A DNA stretch of 64,000 nucleotides from Shinisaurus crocodilurus (GCA_021292165.1 CM037877.1:82305691-82369690), one strand, 5' to 3'. Shown: positions 21,926 to 33,749, counted from the stretch's first letter. Numbers and translations are program-made. The notes: a model not told the origin generated them from the letters alone.

Positions 21926-22495
21926 AAAACATATTAAAGTATCAATGCTCACAACATAGGAATACACAACAAGTTGGTTCACATCATGCAACCACAACCA
22001 GCCAGAGTGATACCTATTGCTGTTTACAGAGTCCCAAACATGACTGATACAACATCTAACTCCAGCAGATAATGCTGCAAATTAAAATTTAAAAATCCTG
22101 GCAACGGAAAAGCTGGGTCAGCTTATGCTTCAAGGGAAACCAAATAGTGGTTGTTCAACAAGAAGAGGAACAAAACACACAAATTACAGAGTAGTCTTCC
22201 ACAGGTCTTCTACAGGTCATAAAATCCAATTTAAAAATCTAGGAAAGCACATCAGTCCTATTCTTTTAAAACACAATGTCTCTGCTATAACTTGTACAGA
22301 AAAGACTCTCACCTACACAGATAATAAAAACTGCAGGGTCATGGAGCTCTCTTTTATATGAGGTTTATAATGTAGGATGCCAATGAAAAGTTCAGGCGTC
22401 TCTCTCCCATAATAGAAATATGTGAGGACAATTCAGGCAACCTGGCAAGTTAAACTAAGGAGGATAAAAATGATCATTTCCTTGTCTTGCATTTA
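21926..22495. other. Unassigned noncoding DNA
   Basis: Short chance frames only (78 residues at 22125-22361). No motif seen. Confidence 0.5.
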
Positions 22496-22503
22496 CTCTA
22501 GAG

Positions 22504-22637
22504 CAGTGGTTCCCAACCTTGGGTCCCCAGATGTTGCTGGCCTACAGCTCCCAGCATACCCAGCCAGCATGGCTAATGGCAAGGGATGCTGGGAGCTGTA
22601 GTCCAGCAACATGGGGACCCAAGGTTGGGAACCACTG
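22504..22637. mobile_element. hAT-like palindromic MITE, family B
   Basis: Ends CAGTGGTTCCCAACCTTGGG and inverse, with 'ctacagctcccagcataccc' in the middle. Left flank is CTCTAGAG; the right flank (caagagta) does not match it. Sister copies at 7308 and 48849. Confidence 0.88.
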
Positions 22638-22969
22638 CAAGAGTAAAGGGAAAAACAGTATATGGCCCTAGGAAAATAAAAGATAGAAGCATGCTTGAGG
22701 TGAATGTTTCTTAGCAAGGGTGAAGATACTATAGATTTTTAAGAGTTCTAATACGGATAATTAATAACATATTATTACAAATTCAAGATATTACAATTTT
22801 TTTTAAAAAGAAGAATTAGGAACCAGACGTAGACAGGGCAATCATATAGAGACCTGGCCATACGAATTTATAAATAGACCAATGCATGATCTCTACCAGT
22901 TAGTTTGACCCGTCAGGAAATGCTTCATAAATGCTAGGGGAATGATCCAGCCTCACAGCTCTCTGCACT

Positions 22970-23310
22970 AGGCATGCTCAAGGATTTTGTTTGGTCCGCA
23001 CTGTAAGCAAACTGACCTAATTTGCATTTCTTGGACTACTGCACGGCTCAGAACACAGTTATCTTTATTCTGCACTTCTCCAAATTTTGCAATAAAAATA
23101 AAATGCATACCAAAATGTATATTTTAGGATAAAATGCATATTTTTGGGTAAAATGCCTATATTTTGAGAAAAATATGTTAAAATAATGCACATTTTCATA
23201 AAGTTTTAAAATATACATTGCTAGATTCATGCAGAAATGAGCTGGAGTGAACTTATGAATGGATACATGTGAAGCTGACACAGACCAGAAATAGACTGAT
23301 CCAGCCATGC
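22970..23310. mobile_element. AT-rich MITE-like repeat (AAAATGCATATTTT words)
   Basis: Runs of 'aaaatgcatatttttgggta'-type units at 23100-23180 and 'gcacattttcataaag'. Similar vocabulary occurs at 1370-1470, 32832-33145, 46556-46925 and 50368-50703. Borders are uncertain. Confidence 0.45.
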
Positions 23311-23412
23311 CTACTCTACACATGGGAATCTCTATCACCGCCCCCTCCAGCAGAGGCAACCCTCCTGCATGTCTAATGATGCATGTAGGAGACTGACTTG
23401 ATTGTCATGGCT

Positions 23413-23454
23413 TTATATATATATATCTATATATATCTATATATATATATATAT
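23413..23454. repeat. (TA)n microsatellite with TCTA interruptions
   Basis: AT repeats interrupted twice by CTAT, followed by five GCA/CAG triplets (23457-23475). Confidence 0.9.
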
Positions 23455-23638
23455 CAGTAGCAGCAGCAGCAGCAAACAGAGAAGAACATTCTAGTATTTG
23501 TTCCAAGTGGCCAATATAAATCTTCAACCTTTTATGAAGAAAAGGCAAAGACTAGTATTAATCTGTGAGATTCCTCAGTGGAAAATGAAACAAGTAAGAA
23601 AAAAAATAATTAGCAGTGCATTTTATATGTTGGTCCTG

Positions 23639-23663
23639 AGTGTGTGTGTGTGTGTGTGTGTGT
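23639..23663. repeat. (GT)n microsatellite
   Basis: Twelve GT units. Confidence 0.95.
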
Positions 23664-24536
23664 AAGTAAAGACAACCGTATTGCCTGGTAAACTTTAATG
23701 CTACCGCATTTCCTGAGTTCACGGTACTATCTCTTCAAAAGTGTTATTGATCTCCGCCAAAATGTGGTTTGAAATGCGTATTTCCTCCATTGAGAGGGAG
23801 CTCACAGAGAAGTAAAATGAATAGATTAAGAATGTGAAAAATTTACCAGCCAAGTTGGCTATTTAAAATTCCATTCTAGAGTATAGGCCAAAGGTATGAT
23901 TCATTTAATAGCTTTTACACAAGATATTTGGCAGTATTCTGCTACAACCTTATGAATATATAATTGTATTAACTCCCCAATCAACCCACTAATTATTTAT
24001 ACTAGAAGTACAAAATTGTAACTTGATTTCTGTTTAAGTCAACATTATCTGGATGTAACACACAGTATGATGCATACCAACTATTTCCTCCACCTTAATC
24101 CCATCGACTCACAGTCCTTTTACATGTCCCATGTGAGTAACTTTTATTGTTTTTATAGGACTTATTCTAATGCACTGTGTTTGGGACTGGAGTGGAAGAT
24201 ATATTTCAAAACATTTCAAGCACATAATTCTCAGCAAAAGCATAAACAGGCCCACCATCATTGCACTGTTAAAGGCAAAAATTTTGGAACAAACTTGAGT
24301 CCCTCTGAAGGACATATCCTTGACAAGAGAATGGATTTTGTTTTTAATTTTGCATGTAACAGCCATATTGGAATTGAGTTCTGTATCCTAATTATATCCC
24401 TTGAAGTTATCTTGCCTTCAGCTTGATCTTTCTGCCCATCCTCTCAATCTGCAGGCACCTTTTCTTGTACCCCTTTCCTTGAGACTCACGGCCAAACTGG
24501 ATGTGATGCTAAAAATGTCACTTGGAAGCACATTAG
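23664..24536. other. Unassigned noncoding DNA
   Basis: Overlapping frames on both strands at 24067-24426 (119 residues plus, 85 residues minus) share no motif with any family I know. No splice context supports an exon. Confidence 0.45.
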
Positions 24537-24742
24537 TTTGTGTGTGTGTGTGTGTGTGCGTGTGTTTAAGTAATAATAATTGCCACAGGGCAGCCCCACT
24601 TTTCAGTGGTATTGCAGTGTATGGGCAGGGGAGGTTTAACTTTTTCCTCTCCACCTGTGGTTCAGATGAAAATCCACCTCCCGCCTGTGCTTCTTAGCCT
24701 TGTGGGGGAGGGAATGAGAAATTTATTCCTGGGGCGAATAGC

Positions 24743-24787
<45 letters not shown>

Positions 24788-24794
24788 GTGTGTG
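24537..24794. repeat. Two (GT)n microsatellites
   Basis: GT tracts at 24537-24566 and 24744-24794 flank a 180-base unassigned segment. The 68-residue frames across them are CVCVC or THTHT artefacts. Confidence 0.93.
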
Positions 24795-24949
24795 TCGGGG
24801 GTGGGTGGGTAGTTTCTCATTGGATCACAGCTGGGAAGGAAAGGGTGATCCCTTTGCTCCTTGTGCACTGCAGTTGCAATACAATCAGGTCCTTGTATTA
24901 ATTTTTTTAAAAGACCCTGACATGCTTATTGTTGCTCAGTTTATGGTAT

Positions 24950-25475
24950 AATCCCATTGCGATGACGGTAGGCTCCCAAACTTGGAGGCTTATGGTCATC
25001 CTATGCAGGGCGGGAGGAATGGCAGAGGTGATCTTTGCCTCCCCGTCCTCCCATCCTGTATTTTCCTAGATGGGCTTTTTTGCTTGTCTAGTGACGGTGT
25101 TACAAAGGGAAGGGAAGGAGGCTGGAGAGGCCTCAGGATAATGTGTATCCTGGCATCTCTAGTCTCCTCCCCTCCATGCCTACCAGAACGCCCCCTTCTC
25201 CAAGCTCGCTTTTCCATCCTCAGAGAGCAGCCGGTGCAGTTCTTTCTGTGAGTGTTGTGAACCGCCCAGATAGAGTGTTGTGAACCGCCCAGAGAGCTTC
25301 GGCTGTGGGGCGGTATATAAATGAAATGAAATGTACCGGCTGCCAGGAGGCAGGGGACAGGGCGTGGAGCTCCAATTCTCAGCTCTCAGGTTGAAGTGCA
25401 ATCTCCAACCTCGGATCTGGGAATCTGAAATATCCTATGGCCCCTCAGGCACTGTCTAGGGGCCAAAACATTGCT
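24950..25475. mobile_element. Unnamed dispersed repeat E, copy 1
   Basis: Aligns with 35740-36190 over its length: 'aacttggaggct', 'gaggtgatctttgcctccc', 'tgcctaccagaacgccccct', 'cagagagcagccggtgcagt', 'atctgggaatctgaaatatc', 'tgtctaggggcca'. A retroposon tail (25250-25334) interrupts it. The ends resemble family D ends (ATCCCATTGC / CATTGCT). Confidence 0.6.
25250..25334 (+). repeat. Retroposon 3' tail with 23-bp tandem duplication
   Basis: 'tgttgtgaaccgcccagaga' then 'gcttcggctgtggggcggta' and 'tataaatgaaatgaaatg' is a common squamate LINE/SINE tail, also seen reversed at 61858-61925. The unit GAGTGTTGTGAACCGCCCAGA occurs twice in tandem (25250 and 25273). It is absent from the matching place in repeat E copy 2. 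Confidence 0.7.
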
Positions 25476-25480
25476 TCCTT

Positions 25481-25545
25481 ATTTATTATTACATTTATAC
25501 CCTGCCTTTTTCCCACTTGCAAAGAACCCAAGGTAGCTTCCAAGT
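25481..25545 (-). repeat. Sauria-type SINE tail fragment
   Basis: 'ttattattacatttataccc' then 'tgcctttttccc' and 'aagaacccaaggtagctt' is the Bov-B-like end only. Confidence 0.7.
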
Positions 25546-26126
25546 TACGTGTTTAGTGTCATGTGCAGTTTGGTCCTCAGCCTCTTTTATTGGGCCTATG
25601 TGCTATGCAATCCAAACCAAAGAGAGGTGGGCAGACTTCAGGCTTGTGGGATCTGCTTTGTTGTTTTTTTTAAACTAGTGCCTCAATGTCCACCAACCAG
25701 AGCCAAGTACAAAACAGTGACTCAGGGGAGGGTAGAGGCAAATGCAAAATGTGGTCCAGGGGACAGAACCACATGCACCACATGAACTAGACACTGGGAT
25801 AACCTGTATCTACTACACAAGTACAAATCTGCATCTGAGTTACTTAAGATCAGGGATTCCAATACAAAACTCCAAAACTGGCCACCACAAGTGAACAACA
25901 ACCTAGTGAAAGACAATCAGCATATACTCATATTTTACAGGTAAGGAACATAGAAGCTGAGAGATAAGCAACTAGCACAAGGCCAGAGGTGGCAAATAAT
26001 ATTTTTTACTTGCAATGTCAAATTCTCAGGAGTCATAAAACCTTGCTGATCTGCTGCAAATCATCCAGAGATCTATTGGCAGATCCCAGTCTATTATCTG
26101 CCCACTACTGATATACACAGGACTTA

Positions 26127-26477
26127 CAGAGCTTTTCTACACACGATTGTTAATCCGTTGTATCTACTTTCAGTTTCATCGCAGAATTTAGATCCGAGTT
26201 CTACACAAACAGCTTTTCCTTTCCTGCTTTTATGCTACATAACCTCTAGCTGGTGTTGTGTGATAGAGGAATAATGCAATTACACAAGTAGGGAAAATAC
26301 ATTTTTGTTCCCTTTCAGAAATAATACTACATTTCCCCACTCTAAAAAAAGAAAAGAAAAGTGCTCTTAAAAATAGAAGCAAAACCAGAGGGTCATGATG
26401 TTGTCTAAAAGAACATGAAGAACTGTGAGTAAGGAATGATGAGTGCACAATAAATGCCTCATGTAGAAAACTCAGAG
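26127..26477. mobile_element. Putative MITE with CAGAG...TTTTCTACA ends
   Basis: Left 'cagagcttttctacacacga' against the inverse of the right end, 'ctgagttttctacatgagg'. About 350 bp, AT-rich, no coding motif; no TSD found. A 107-residue minus frame across it is phenylalanine-rich and not convincing. Confidence 0.5.
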
Positions 26478-28447
26478 CGCACGTGGGTATCATTGCAAAA
26501 TCCAGAATACTTGGAAAGCAACAAGTACCAATAAAACGAAAGAAAACAAACAAAACCCTGGGGGAAAACTTAAAGCAATCGACTGGTATAGCACCAGCAC
26601 TGCATCTAGTTCCTAGAGAAGGGAAACTGGAGTCAAAGTATATGTTATATTTCTGGCATTGCTGCGTGGTTTGGCACCATGATGAATTCTGTGGAGCTAT
26701 TTCTCTTTAAATGGCCTATCTTTGCTTATGACAGTAATGTAAGATAAAGTTGAGCCTTGCAGAGGCTGATAGGATATGTTTGATTGTAGTATTAGGGTTA
26801 GAAATACATTTTCCACCTTGGTTTCAGGTGGTGCATTTTTTTTCTCTTTGCTTGAGGGCTTGTAGGTGGTAAGGGTGAGGTTGATTTTTCTATGTGCCAT
26901 GGGTCTCTCATGATCTGCTCCAAGCCTTTGGGTGAAGGAAACAAACAAACAAACAACAGATTTGTATGTATGCATGGTACAGTGAATCAGTCATGCAGCT
27001 AAGTAATTTTAGACTCTAGACTTCATGATCTTCTGGGGGGGCCCTCTTTAGATGCAATGTGTCTTACTTCACTTACTTCCAAAAGTGGTAAACCAACCCC
27101 TGCTGTGTTTGGGAGCCCTTCTGCTTATTCTGCTGAGTGTAGAACTGCGCTTCTGCTCCTAAGTCCTGTCCTGAGGGCTGTGAATACTCAAAATACAGAG
27201 GCTGTTGTGAATCACAAGAGAATGTCAACAAACTCTCACACATGATGTCCATAAATACTGAGACAGACTGATAGAGATCATCTTAAATATAAACTGTTTT
27301 GAAAATATGGATGGTTATTGTCAACAGTCATGTGAGTCTAATTCCATAAATTGGAAGAATGTCAATGTTTCCTTGTGATAGTTGACATAGTCTCTGAATT
27401 CTGGACATTGACATTCACAAGCCGAATCAGGATGTTTTACTAAAGGTGTTCCTTGACAGAGAGACACCCTTGGCATGTCGCAGTTTTTCTAACTCCTGAT
27501 TTCTGTGTGCATTGTGCTAGATCTCAGATTATAATAAACCATAGTTTTCATTCTAATCTGTACTCTGGTTTGGGTATGAAAGATTCTGACCCATGAATAT
27601 AGTGGATTGGAATATAGAACCTTCAGGTCCATTCGAGTTCCATCTCTTCTTCCCAATTCAATGATTCTAAAAGTAGTGTTTATCTGCCCTTCTAAAGAAC
27701 TGTGACATTTCCCTAAAAGCTGTGTGGCAGTAAGAAGTCTTTAGACAAAAGCCTTCTATAGATTCTCTATGAGAATCTATAGAAGCAAAAAAGCTACAAT
27801 TTTTCAAACCACTACAAAACCCCTTTGCTGAACAGTGCTCCAGGTCATTAAAAAACCAACAATCCCCGTCCTCCATATATAAATATAAAATGTCAACTTC
27901 ATTATCAACTGCAGAAACAATATGAAAAAGACGACAGAACACTATGATTAAAGATCAAACTGCTCCTATTACACTGCTGCCATTTAGTCACCTAGAAGAA
28001 TCTTCTTAACAGTAGAGAGCCTATTTAATGTAACACTATATCCTTGAAATTCTCTCTTGGTGGAAAAAACACACTTTTGTACTGCAAGGTGGAGGGGATG
28101 GGAAAGTTCCTGTATAAATAAAAGCTCAAGTTCAGAAGCATTACAAAAGCTTTATATAACAGTGGACAATGGAAACATCAGTGTCGAAATCAGCATTATA
28201 CAGCCCCCCTATAGTGCTTAAATGGATGTTACTTCATTGGTCACCAAGCTGAAAGTTTTTTAAAACTAATAATAATTTACATTTTTATTATAAAACTTCC
28301 ATACTGTATTTTTATTATTATTATTATTATTATTATTACAGAAAGGCTCCAGGCAGATTTTAATTTAGCCGGACTGAAAGGTGTTTGTCCAGATTTATTA
28401 AAGGTAATGGAGATCGAAACTTGGCATTTATTCATTTATTCTGGCTG
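26478..28447. other. Unassigned noncoding DNA
   Basis: Contains a perfect 15-base inverted repeat with a 3-base loop (27753-27767 and 27771-27785) and a TTA microsatellite at 28311-28338. No exon recognised. Confidence 0.5.
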
Positions 28448-28541
28448 CAATCATAACTCATTATTTGGAAGTAAGAGACATTGAACTCAATAGGACTTAC
28501 TTCTGACTAGACACATGTATAGGATTGTACTGTTATTAAGG
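28448..28541. mobile_element. Foldback MITE, family D
   Basis: 'ggctgcaatcataactcatt', 'cattgaactcaataggactt', 'tagacacatgtataggattg'. Self-complementary, about 90 bp. Confidence 0.75.
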
Positions 28542-28966
28542 TTTTAATTTCTAACCTACCCTGCTCTTAAAATGTACTTGTTTATTTATCATGATATCTT
28601 CATGAAGTCTTTCACCCTCCCAACTAGGACTATTATGTCTTCCGATATTTCCAGCAACAATATATTGTTCCCTGTTGTAATGAAAAGTATTTTGGGGTGG
28701 CTTGCTCATGAATGGGCAATTAAGACCCACTAGCTTTACAAAAGATCTGTTCCCGGTGGAGATGAAAACTGCTAGAACTAGTTTGTTGATAGGGCTCAAC
28801 ACAGCTGCCTGAAGTTTTGGACACTCCTTGAGGCCACGGCTCTGACAACTGCCATGATGAGTGCCTGCATTTCAAAATTTACCACTACACCACTGTATCA
28901 AACCATGACTATGCTCCTAAACTTACTTTTGAGATTTGACTTTAACCAAGGTTCCAAAGTGAGTTC

Positions 28967-29112
28967 ATTAATTTATTTTATCCACCTATTTGTCCATTTA
29001 GATCACACCTTTCTTCCACCACGGAACTAGTCAAGGCAGCATGCGGAAGGTTTCCAGGCAGGCAGACACCCTTTGAGAAGAAGACTCAGACCTGCTTAGT
29101 TGCTAGGACCAT
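28967..29112 (-). repeat. Degenerate SINE-like sequence
   Basis: Tail-like 'attaatttattttatccacc' followed by 'aggcagacaccctttgagaa' and 'cagacctgcttagttgctag'. The last part weakly resembles inverted 5S rRNA (AGCTAAGCAGG). Highly decayed; class uncertain. Confidence 0.35.
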
Positions 29113-29274
29113 GCCCCTAGCACCAAGCCTTAGCACATGACTTCATCTTAACCTTGATTGGCAAGGGTCATATGTAACTCTAAAACAGAGTAAAGGCAGA
29201 CCAGCTGTGCTGGTGGGGGGGGGGAAAGGATTTATGCACAAGGAGAAGGGGGAAGTGAGTGGGTGATATTACAG

Positions 29275-29447
29275 CCAGTGGAGGCTGGTGGTGGCTCCAA
29301 TGTCAGTGGGGCGGTGTGTAGCCACTCTGAGTTTTAGTCTGAACTCTAAAGGAGCTATCCATGGTGCCGAACCCCACCCCGAAAATAGGTTCAGCACCAT
29401 GGACAGCTCCTTTAAAGTTCAGGCTGAAACCCAGAGTGGATGCACTG
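29275..29447. mobile_element. hAT-like foldback MITE, family F (CAGTGGAGGCTGG)
   Basis: Ends CAGTGGAGGCTGG and GAGTGGATGCACTG. Arms 'gtctgaactctaaaggagct' and inverse of 'agctcctttaaagttcagg'. Flanks attacagc and gctacagc agree at 6 of 8. Shorter relative at 33370. Confidence 0.75.
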
Positions 29448-31202
29448 GCTACAGCCTACTCACACAATCACTAAACCCAAGGTTCAGCTGAAGAGGCCTT
29501 TAAAAGAAAATGAGTAGAGCAAGAGACACCCTGGTTCCCAGTAGGGATATTGTGCGCCTGCACACAGCTAGATTCACAGGCCTCCCAGGCCTCAGAGCCG
29601 TTCCATGGCCTCAGCATTTAAAAATAATTTCAAAAAGCTTGCGATGGCTACAGAGCATCTTGCATGTTCTTTCCCATCGCCTCATTCTCCAAGAGCACAG
29701 GCAACATATTTGTTAAAATATTAATTATAAAAGCTTCACACAGACAGTAGCCCCAGGAGAAAATCTTACAATTTCTTTGTGCTCTTGCTCTGTTAACCCC
29801 AATTTAGCAACTAGTCTCCATTCTGGTTGATAGCAAAATGCTTTGTCCTTCCACTCCCACCCTCCCTTGCAAAGTTGTGTAACTCATTAGCAAGCCCTTG
29901 CTAATTGAATTTGATTTAGTGTCAACACTATCACAATTGCACTAAAGAGCACCAATAAAATTTCAGTTCGACTTGCGGTGATCATTAAGTCTGGCTGTCG
30001 ATTCGAACAACAGGAGCTCTGCCTTTGTGCAGAAGGTTGTCAGAGCCGGAAGGTTGTCAGATCCGGCTCGCAGGAGCTCTGCATCACAATGCCCGTCTAA
30101 ATTCTAAAATGAAAGTGGAAATGCATGCATTCAAACATGCCATGCACAAATGCTACTCTTGGGCATCTGATCTCTTGAAAATAAGGTACAGTCACAAATT
30201 TATATGAATGGCTACATTAGCAGTAGCAAAATGTTTCTATTTAAAAACAGCACGAATATATCCCAACACTCTTCAATCTATCGATTTTTACATAAGGGTC
30301 AGTTATTGTGGTTAATCAACAGGGTCCCGAGGACTCATGAGCACGAGAATCGCATTCACAGTGGGTCTTCTCGTTTTTTAAAAAATAACTTTATCCAAGC
30401 ATCATCATCCCAGCAATTTGCAAGCTGGGGCTTAAATTTCCCCCGAGTTTAAAAGCAACTTGCCATGCTGTTTAGGGAGTTGCTCTTCAGAAATGATTTT
30501 AAAAGCCTTATCGAATGTGTGCAATCTATTATAAGGTGTGAAAAGCATCCACCCCCCGCTCTTGGGATATTTTTCCAGCGGGGCTGCAAACATGGATGAA
30601 AGTCTTTGTCCAATGCTTTCCGTCCTCACTCAGAATTGGCTTTGAGATATCATGTCAACATATCTGATAGGCTACATGGTATTGTGATGTCATCATGCTA
30701 TGCAATCTCCAATTGGCTGGAATCAATATTTATTTGTTTGTTTAGATATTACAGTATTTCTATAGCTAGGATGAAGTTGTTGTTGTTTTAAATGGTGTGG
30801 AAGTAATAGCTGATCAGGGCTGACAAAATTAGCAAACAAGGTGAATAATGGTTTCAGGGAATATTCCACCATCCCAAGCATTACTTTTGCAGCCAAACAC
30901 TGCTCCACAGGTCCAATAGCATTTGGTGCTGTGGTGGTGGAGGTTTTGCCTTTGCCCCTTGGAAGGGATGGAATTTAAGGTTCAAGGGTAGGAGCCCTGT
31001 TGATAAACCGGTGTTGTGCTGTCCATCCAATAGGGAGCCAATGTGGACATTCTTGGGTAAGGTGGCTATGTCTCCTTACTAGCCCAGTCCTCATATGCCC
31101 ACCCTGCCACCTAATATCCAGACACTGGAAGATTACATGGTCCCTAGACCAAGCTGAGTAGGGTTTTTTTTTGGTTCCCTAACTGACTAGTTGGGGTGGA
31201 GG
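29448..31202. other. Unassigned noncoding DNA, one candidate conserved element
   Basis: No gene. The stretch 29870-29970 has several ATTA/CAATT homeodomain-type words (gctaattgaatttgatttag) and no repeat signature; it could be a conserved noncoding element, but that is only a guess. Confidence 0.4.
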
Positions 31203-31551
31203 CAGGGGTGGGGCCCCTGCACCCATGCTGTGCCACCAAATTCAGTGGTGGCAAAAAAAACCCTGGGTTTTGTTTTTTTCAAAACAAATGTTAGTGTTTT
31301 GGAATGTTAATAGGGTCAAATTTTACTTCTTCTGAAACAAAATTTGACCCATTTGGTGCTCTGTAGCTGCTACAAAGTACTAAAAATGTCAACTGTAGGC
31401 TCAGAAGAAGTTAATTTGACCTTTTTACTGCGCCAAAGTGGTTTGCCGCCAGATAATAAATGATTTTGCCATGTAGTGTGTGGCCTGGGGGGGGGGGAAG
31501 GGTCCTGGGGCAAAAAATGGCCCCTGGGCCCCTGGAAGTTGCCCACCCCTG
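31203..31551. mobile_element. Putative hAT-like element (CAGGGGTGGG ends)
   Basis: Left CAGGGGTGGGGCCCC, right inverse of CAGGGGTGGGCAACTTCC. About 350 bp. Inner inverted words 'gggtcaaattttact' and 'aaatttgaccca'. Flanking 8-mers match poorly. Confidence 0.55.
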
Positions 31552-31619
31552 GGCTAGGACATTAATTATGTCACAACTGGCATGTTCAGTGGGGGCTGGA
31601 GGGAATCAGAGACACTGAT

Positions 31620-31645
31620 CATTTATTTATTTATTTATTTATTAT
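31620..31645. repeat. (TTTA)n microsatellite
   Basis: Six to seven ATTT units; likely the inverted A-rich tail of the L2-like fragment beside it. Confidence 0.85.
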
Positions 31646-31679
31646 TAATTATGGAATTAATTAATTTCCTTGTTTGCTT

Positions 31680-32118
31680 ATCTAGAACAAGCATGGAAAC
31701 CTGAACAGGAAGGTTTTAGCCATCTGGTCAAACACCATAAGAGAGGGGGCCAACGGAGCCTCCTGTGGCAAAGAGTTCCATAATTTAAGCGCAGCAACAG
31801 AGAAGGCCCTGTCTCTCATCCCGGCCTCCACCATATATGGGACATAGAGAAGGGCCTCTCCATCAGATTTTAGGTCATGGACAGACTGGTACGGGAAGAG
31901 GAGGAGGTTCTGGAAGTATCCTATACCTAAGACACTTAGGACTCAGTTTAAAGGCCATCACCGGCAGTTTGAATTGTGCCTGGATACAAATTGGTAACCA
32001 GTGCAGCCCTTGCAAGACAGGTGTAATATGAACTCGTAAGCGAGTTCCCACCAGCATTCTTGCTACTACCTTCTGGACCAATTGCAATTTGTCTTCCAAG
32101 GCAGTCCCATTTACATTT
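31680..32118 (-). repeat. L2-type LINE ORF2 C-terminal fragment
   Basis: Minus-strand frame 32099-31875 reads KLQLVQKVVARMLVGTR and HITPVLQGLHWLPI, the conserved end of L2/CR1-type reverse transcriptases (QLVQNAAARLL...HITPVLxxLHWLPV). Downstream on that strand is the 3' part typical of squamate L2-like copies. Truncated and frameshifted. Confidence 0.82.
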
Positions 32119-32664
32119 ATACTTGTGTTTAGACTGACCTCTTCTTGTCATGAGGGATTAGGAGAATCCTCCTTTAAGTTGTGAGGACTCCATGCTGGTG
32201 AGCCATGGCTCATCTCCAGCCCTGATACTGACCCTCTTTCCTTGGGCACATTCAGAATTTGGAGACCAGCCCAGTTGTATCCAGCTACTAAAATTAATAA
32301 TGCGTCAGAGTTATTTTCGGAAATGCTCCTCTGCTTTCTTCCCAGCAGCTTGAACTTGTAGCCACCCTGTGCAACATTCAGGTATTCTATGTTTCCATAA
32401 AGAAATGGAAATTTGTTCACAAGCTGTTCAGGGGAAAATAACGCCATTTTGTAAAGATAGTATAAAACAGAACGTGTGTACTGTTTTTCCTACCACTTGT
32501 TTGGGGAAATGTGCATGCACACACCCACACGATCCACCTGAGGATGCCTGAAGCACAATGGTTTTCCTATAGAGCTATGAATACATGGAGGGAACCCACT
32601 ACTAATTACATTGGAGCCCCTCCAAAAAGACAGAATGGGAAATTCTAGAGGCACAACTATCTTT

Positions 32665-32785
32665 GCAAAAGTCAGCAAAGACTCTTGTGGCACCTTAAAG
32701 ATTAAACTTATCACGGCAGAAGCTTATATGGGCCAGATCCCATTTTGTCAGAAGCATGATCAAGCATGAAAGCTTATGTGGCAGG
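32665..32785 (-). repeat. Penelope-like repeat fragment with hammerhead-like remnant
   Basis: The minus strand carries CTGACAA, an ATGGG...CCCAT stem, AAGCTT and then 'ctttaaggtgccacaagagt'. This matches a widespread amniote repeat whose CTGATGA-stem-GAAA core looks like a hammerhead ribozyme. One core base is changed here (CTGACAA). Family name is inferred. Confidence 0.5.
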
Positions 32786-32831
32786 AAATGTGTTGGAACT
32801 GGAAATGGTAAGTTTTTCCCTATCTCTAGAT

Positions 32832-33145
32832 GCTAGGGAAGCACGAGAATTTCAGTTCAGTTATTAAACATTAGAACTTGCCCCATTTGCACTCCCCCCA
32901 AATGCAAATGCATTTTTGGGGCAAAGCGCACATGGTCCTGAGCTTGTGATCATGTTTGCAAAATGCATTTGTTAGAAAAATGTGCACTTTAAAAATGCTC
33001 ATTTTGGGGGGAAAATGCATTTTCACACTTTAGTCAATGGGGCACACACTTGGGTGCACATTTTTTTAAAAAAATGGGTCCCCTAAATGTGCACTTTTCC
33101 TGTTCGAAACACTTTTCCTGTTCTTGAACTCAGGAATGGGAACGA
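32832..33145. mobile_element. AT-rich MITE-like repeat, family C-like
   Basis: 'gctagggaagcacgagaatt' start, 'aaatgcatttttggggcaaa', 'aaaatgtgcactttaaaaat', 'ggggaaaatgcattttcaca'. Shares vocabulary with 22970 and 50368. Right border unclear. Confidence 0.5.
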
Positions 33146-33369
33146 GACTGACCGAGCTTCAAGGTGCAACTTGGGAGAACCTCAACAAGCTTGAGCCTCT
33201 CTGATTCTCTCATCCCTCCCAGGTGCACTTCCCAGAACAGACTGATAGAAAGGACTTTTCTTCGGCTTGTTCCTCATGCACCCACAATGCCGGGTGATAA
33301 GAGACAGAGTTCTCTCTTGCTAAGATGTGAGTCTTCTAGTAAAACTTGGCAATCCACGACTGATGATTC

Positions 33370-33472
33370 CAGTGGAGGCTGGTGGCTCTAATGTCAGTGG
33401 GGCTGTGTATCCACTCCAGGTTTCATTCCAAACCTTTAAGGAGCTATCAATTGGTGCCACCAATCTCCACTG
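33370..33472. mobile_element. hAT-like MITE, family F
   Basis: CAGTGGAGGCTGGTGGC at left and inverse of CAGTGGAGATTGGTGGC at right. Flanks gatgattc and ggggattc agree at 6 of 8. Shared 'aaggagctatc' with 29275-29447. Confidence 0.8.
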
Positions 33473-33574
33473 GGGGATTCCTTGAATTGCTTTGAAACCA
33501 AGCCATCGCAGCAAGGAGGGGGAAGGTTGTTGGTGGTGCAGAGATTTATATTACCCTGAAATCCAAACTGTTGA

Positions 33575-33655
33575 GTATTTATTTATTTATTATTTATTAT
33601 ATTTGTTAATCGCCCATCTGGCCGGCCACCCGGCCACCCTGGGCGATGGTATCAA
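33575..33655 (-). repeat. Retroposon 3' tail (GGCCGGCCAGATGGGCGATTAA)
   Basis: Reverse strand reads 'ggtggccgggtggccggcca' then 'gatgggcgattaacaaatat' and AATAAATAAATAAATA. Same tail on the plus strand at 35196-35262. Confidence 0.75.
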
Positions 33656-33749
33656 AACAGCTGTTTAGTGGCAGAGGAGGAAAGGGTGCAAGATGTTTCT
33701 TTTGGGACTACTGAAATCGTTTGACTATCAGCTCTTTGGTGGCTTTAAA

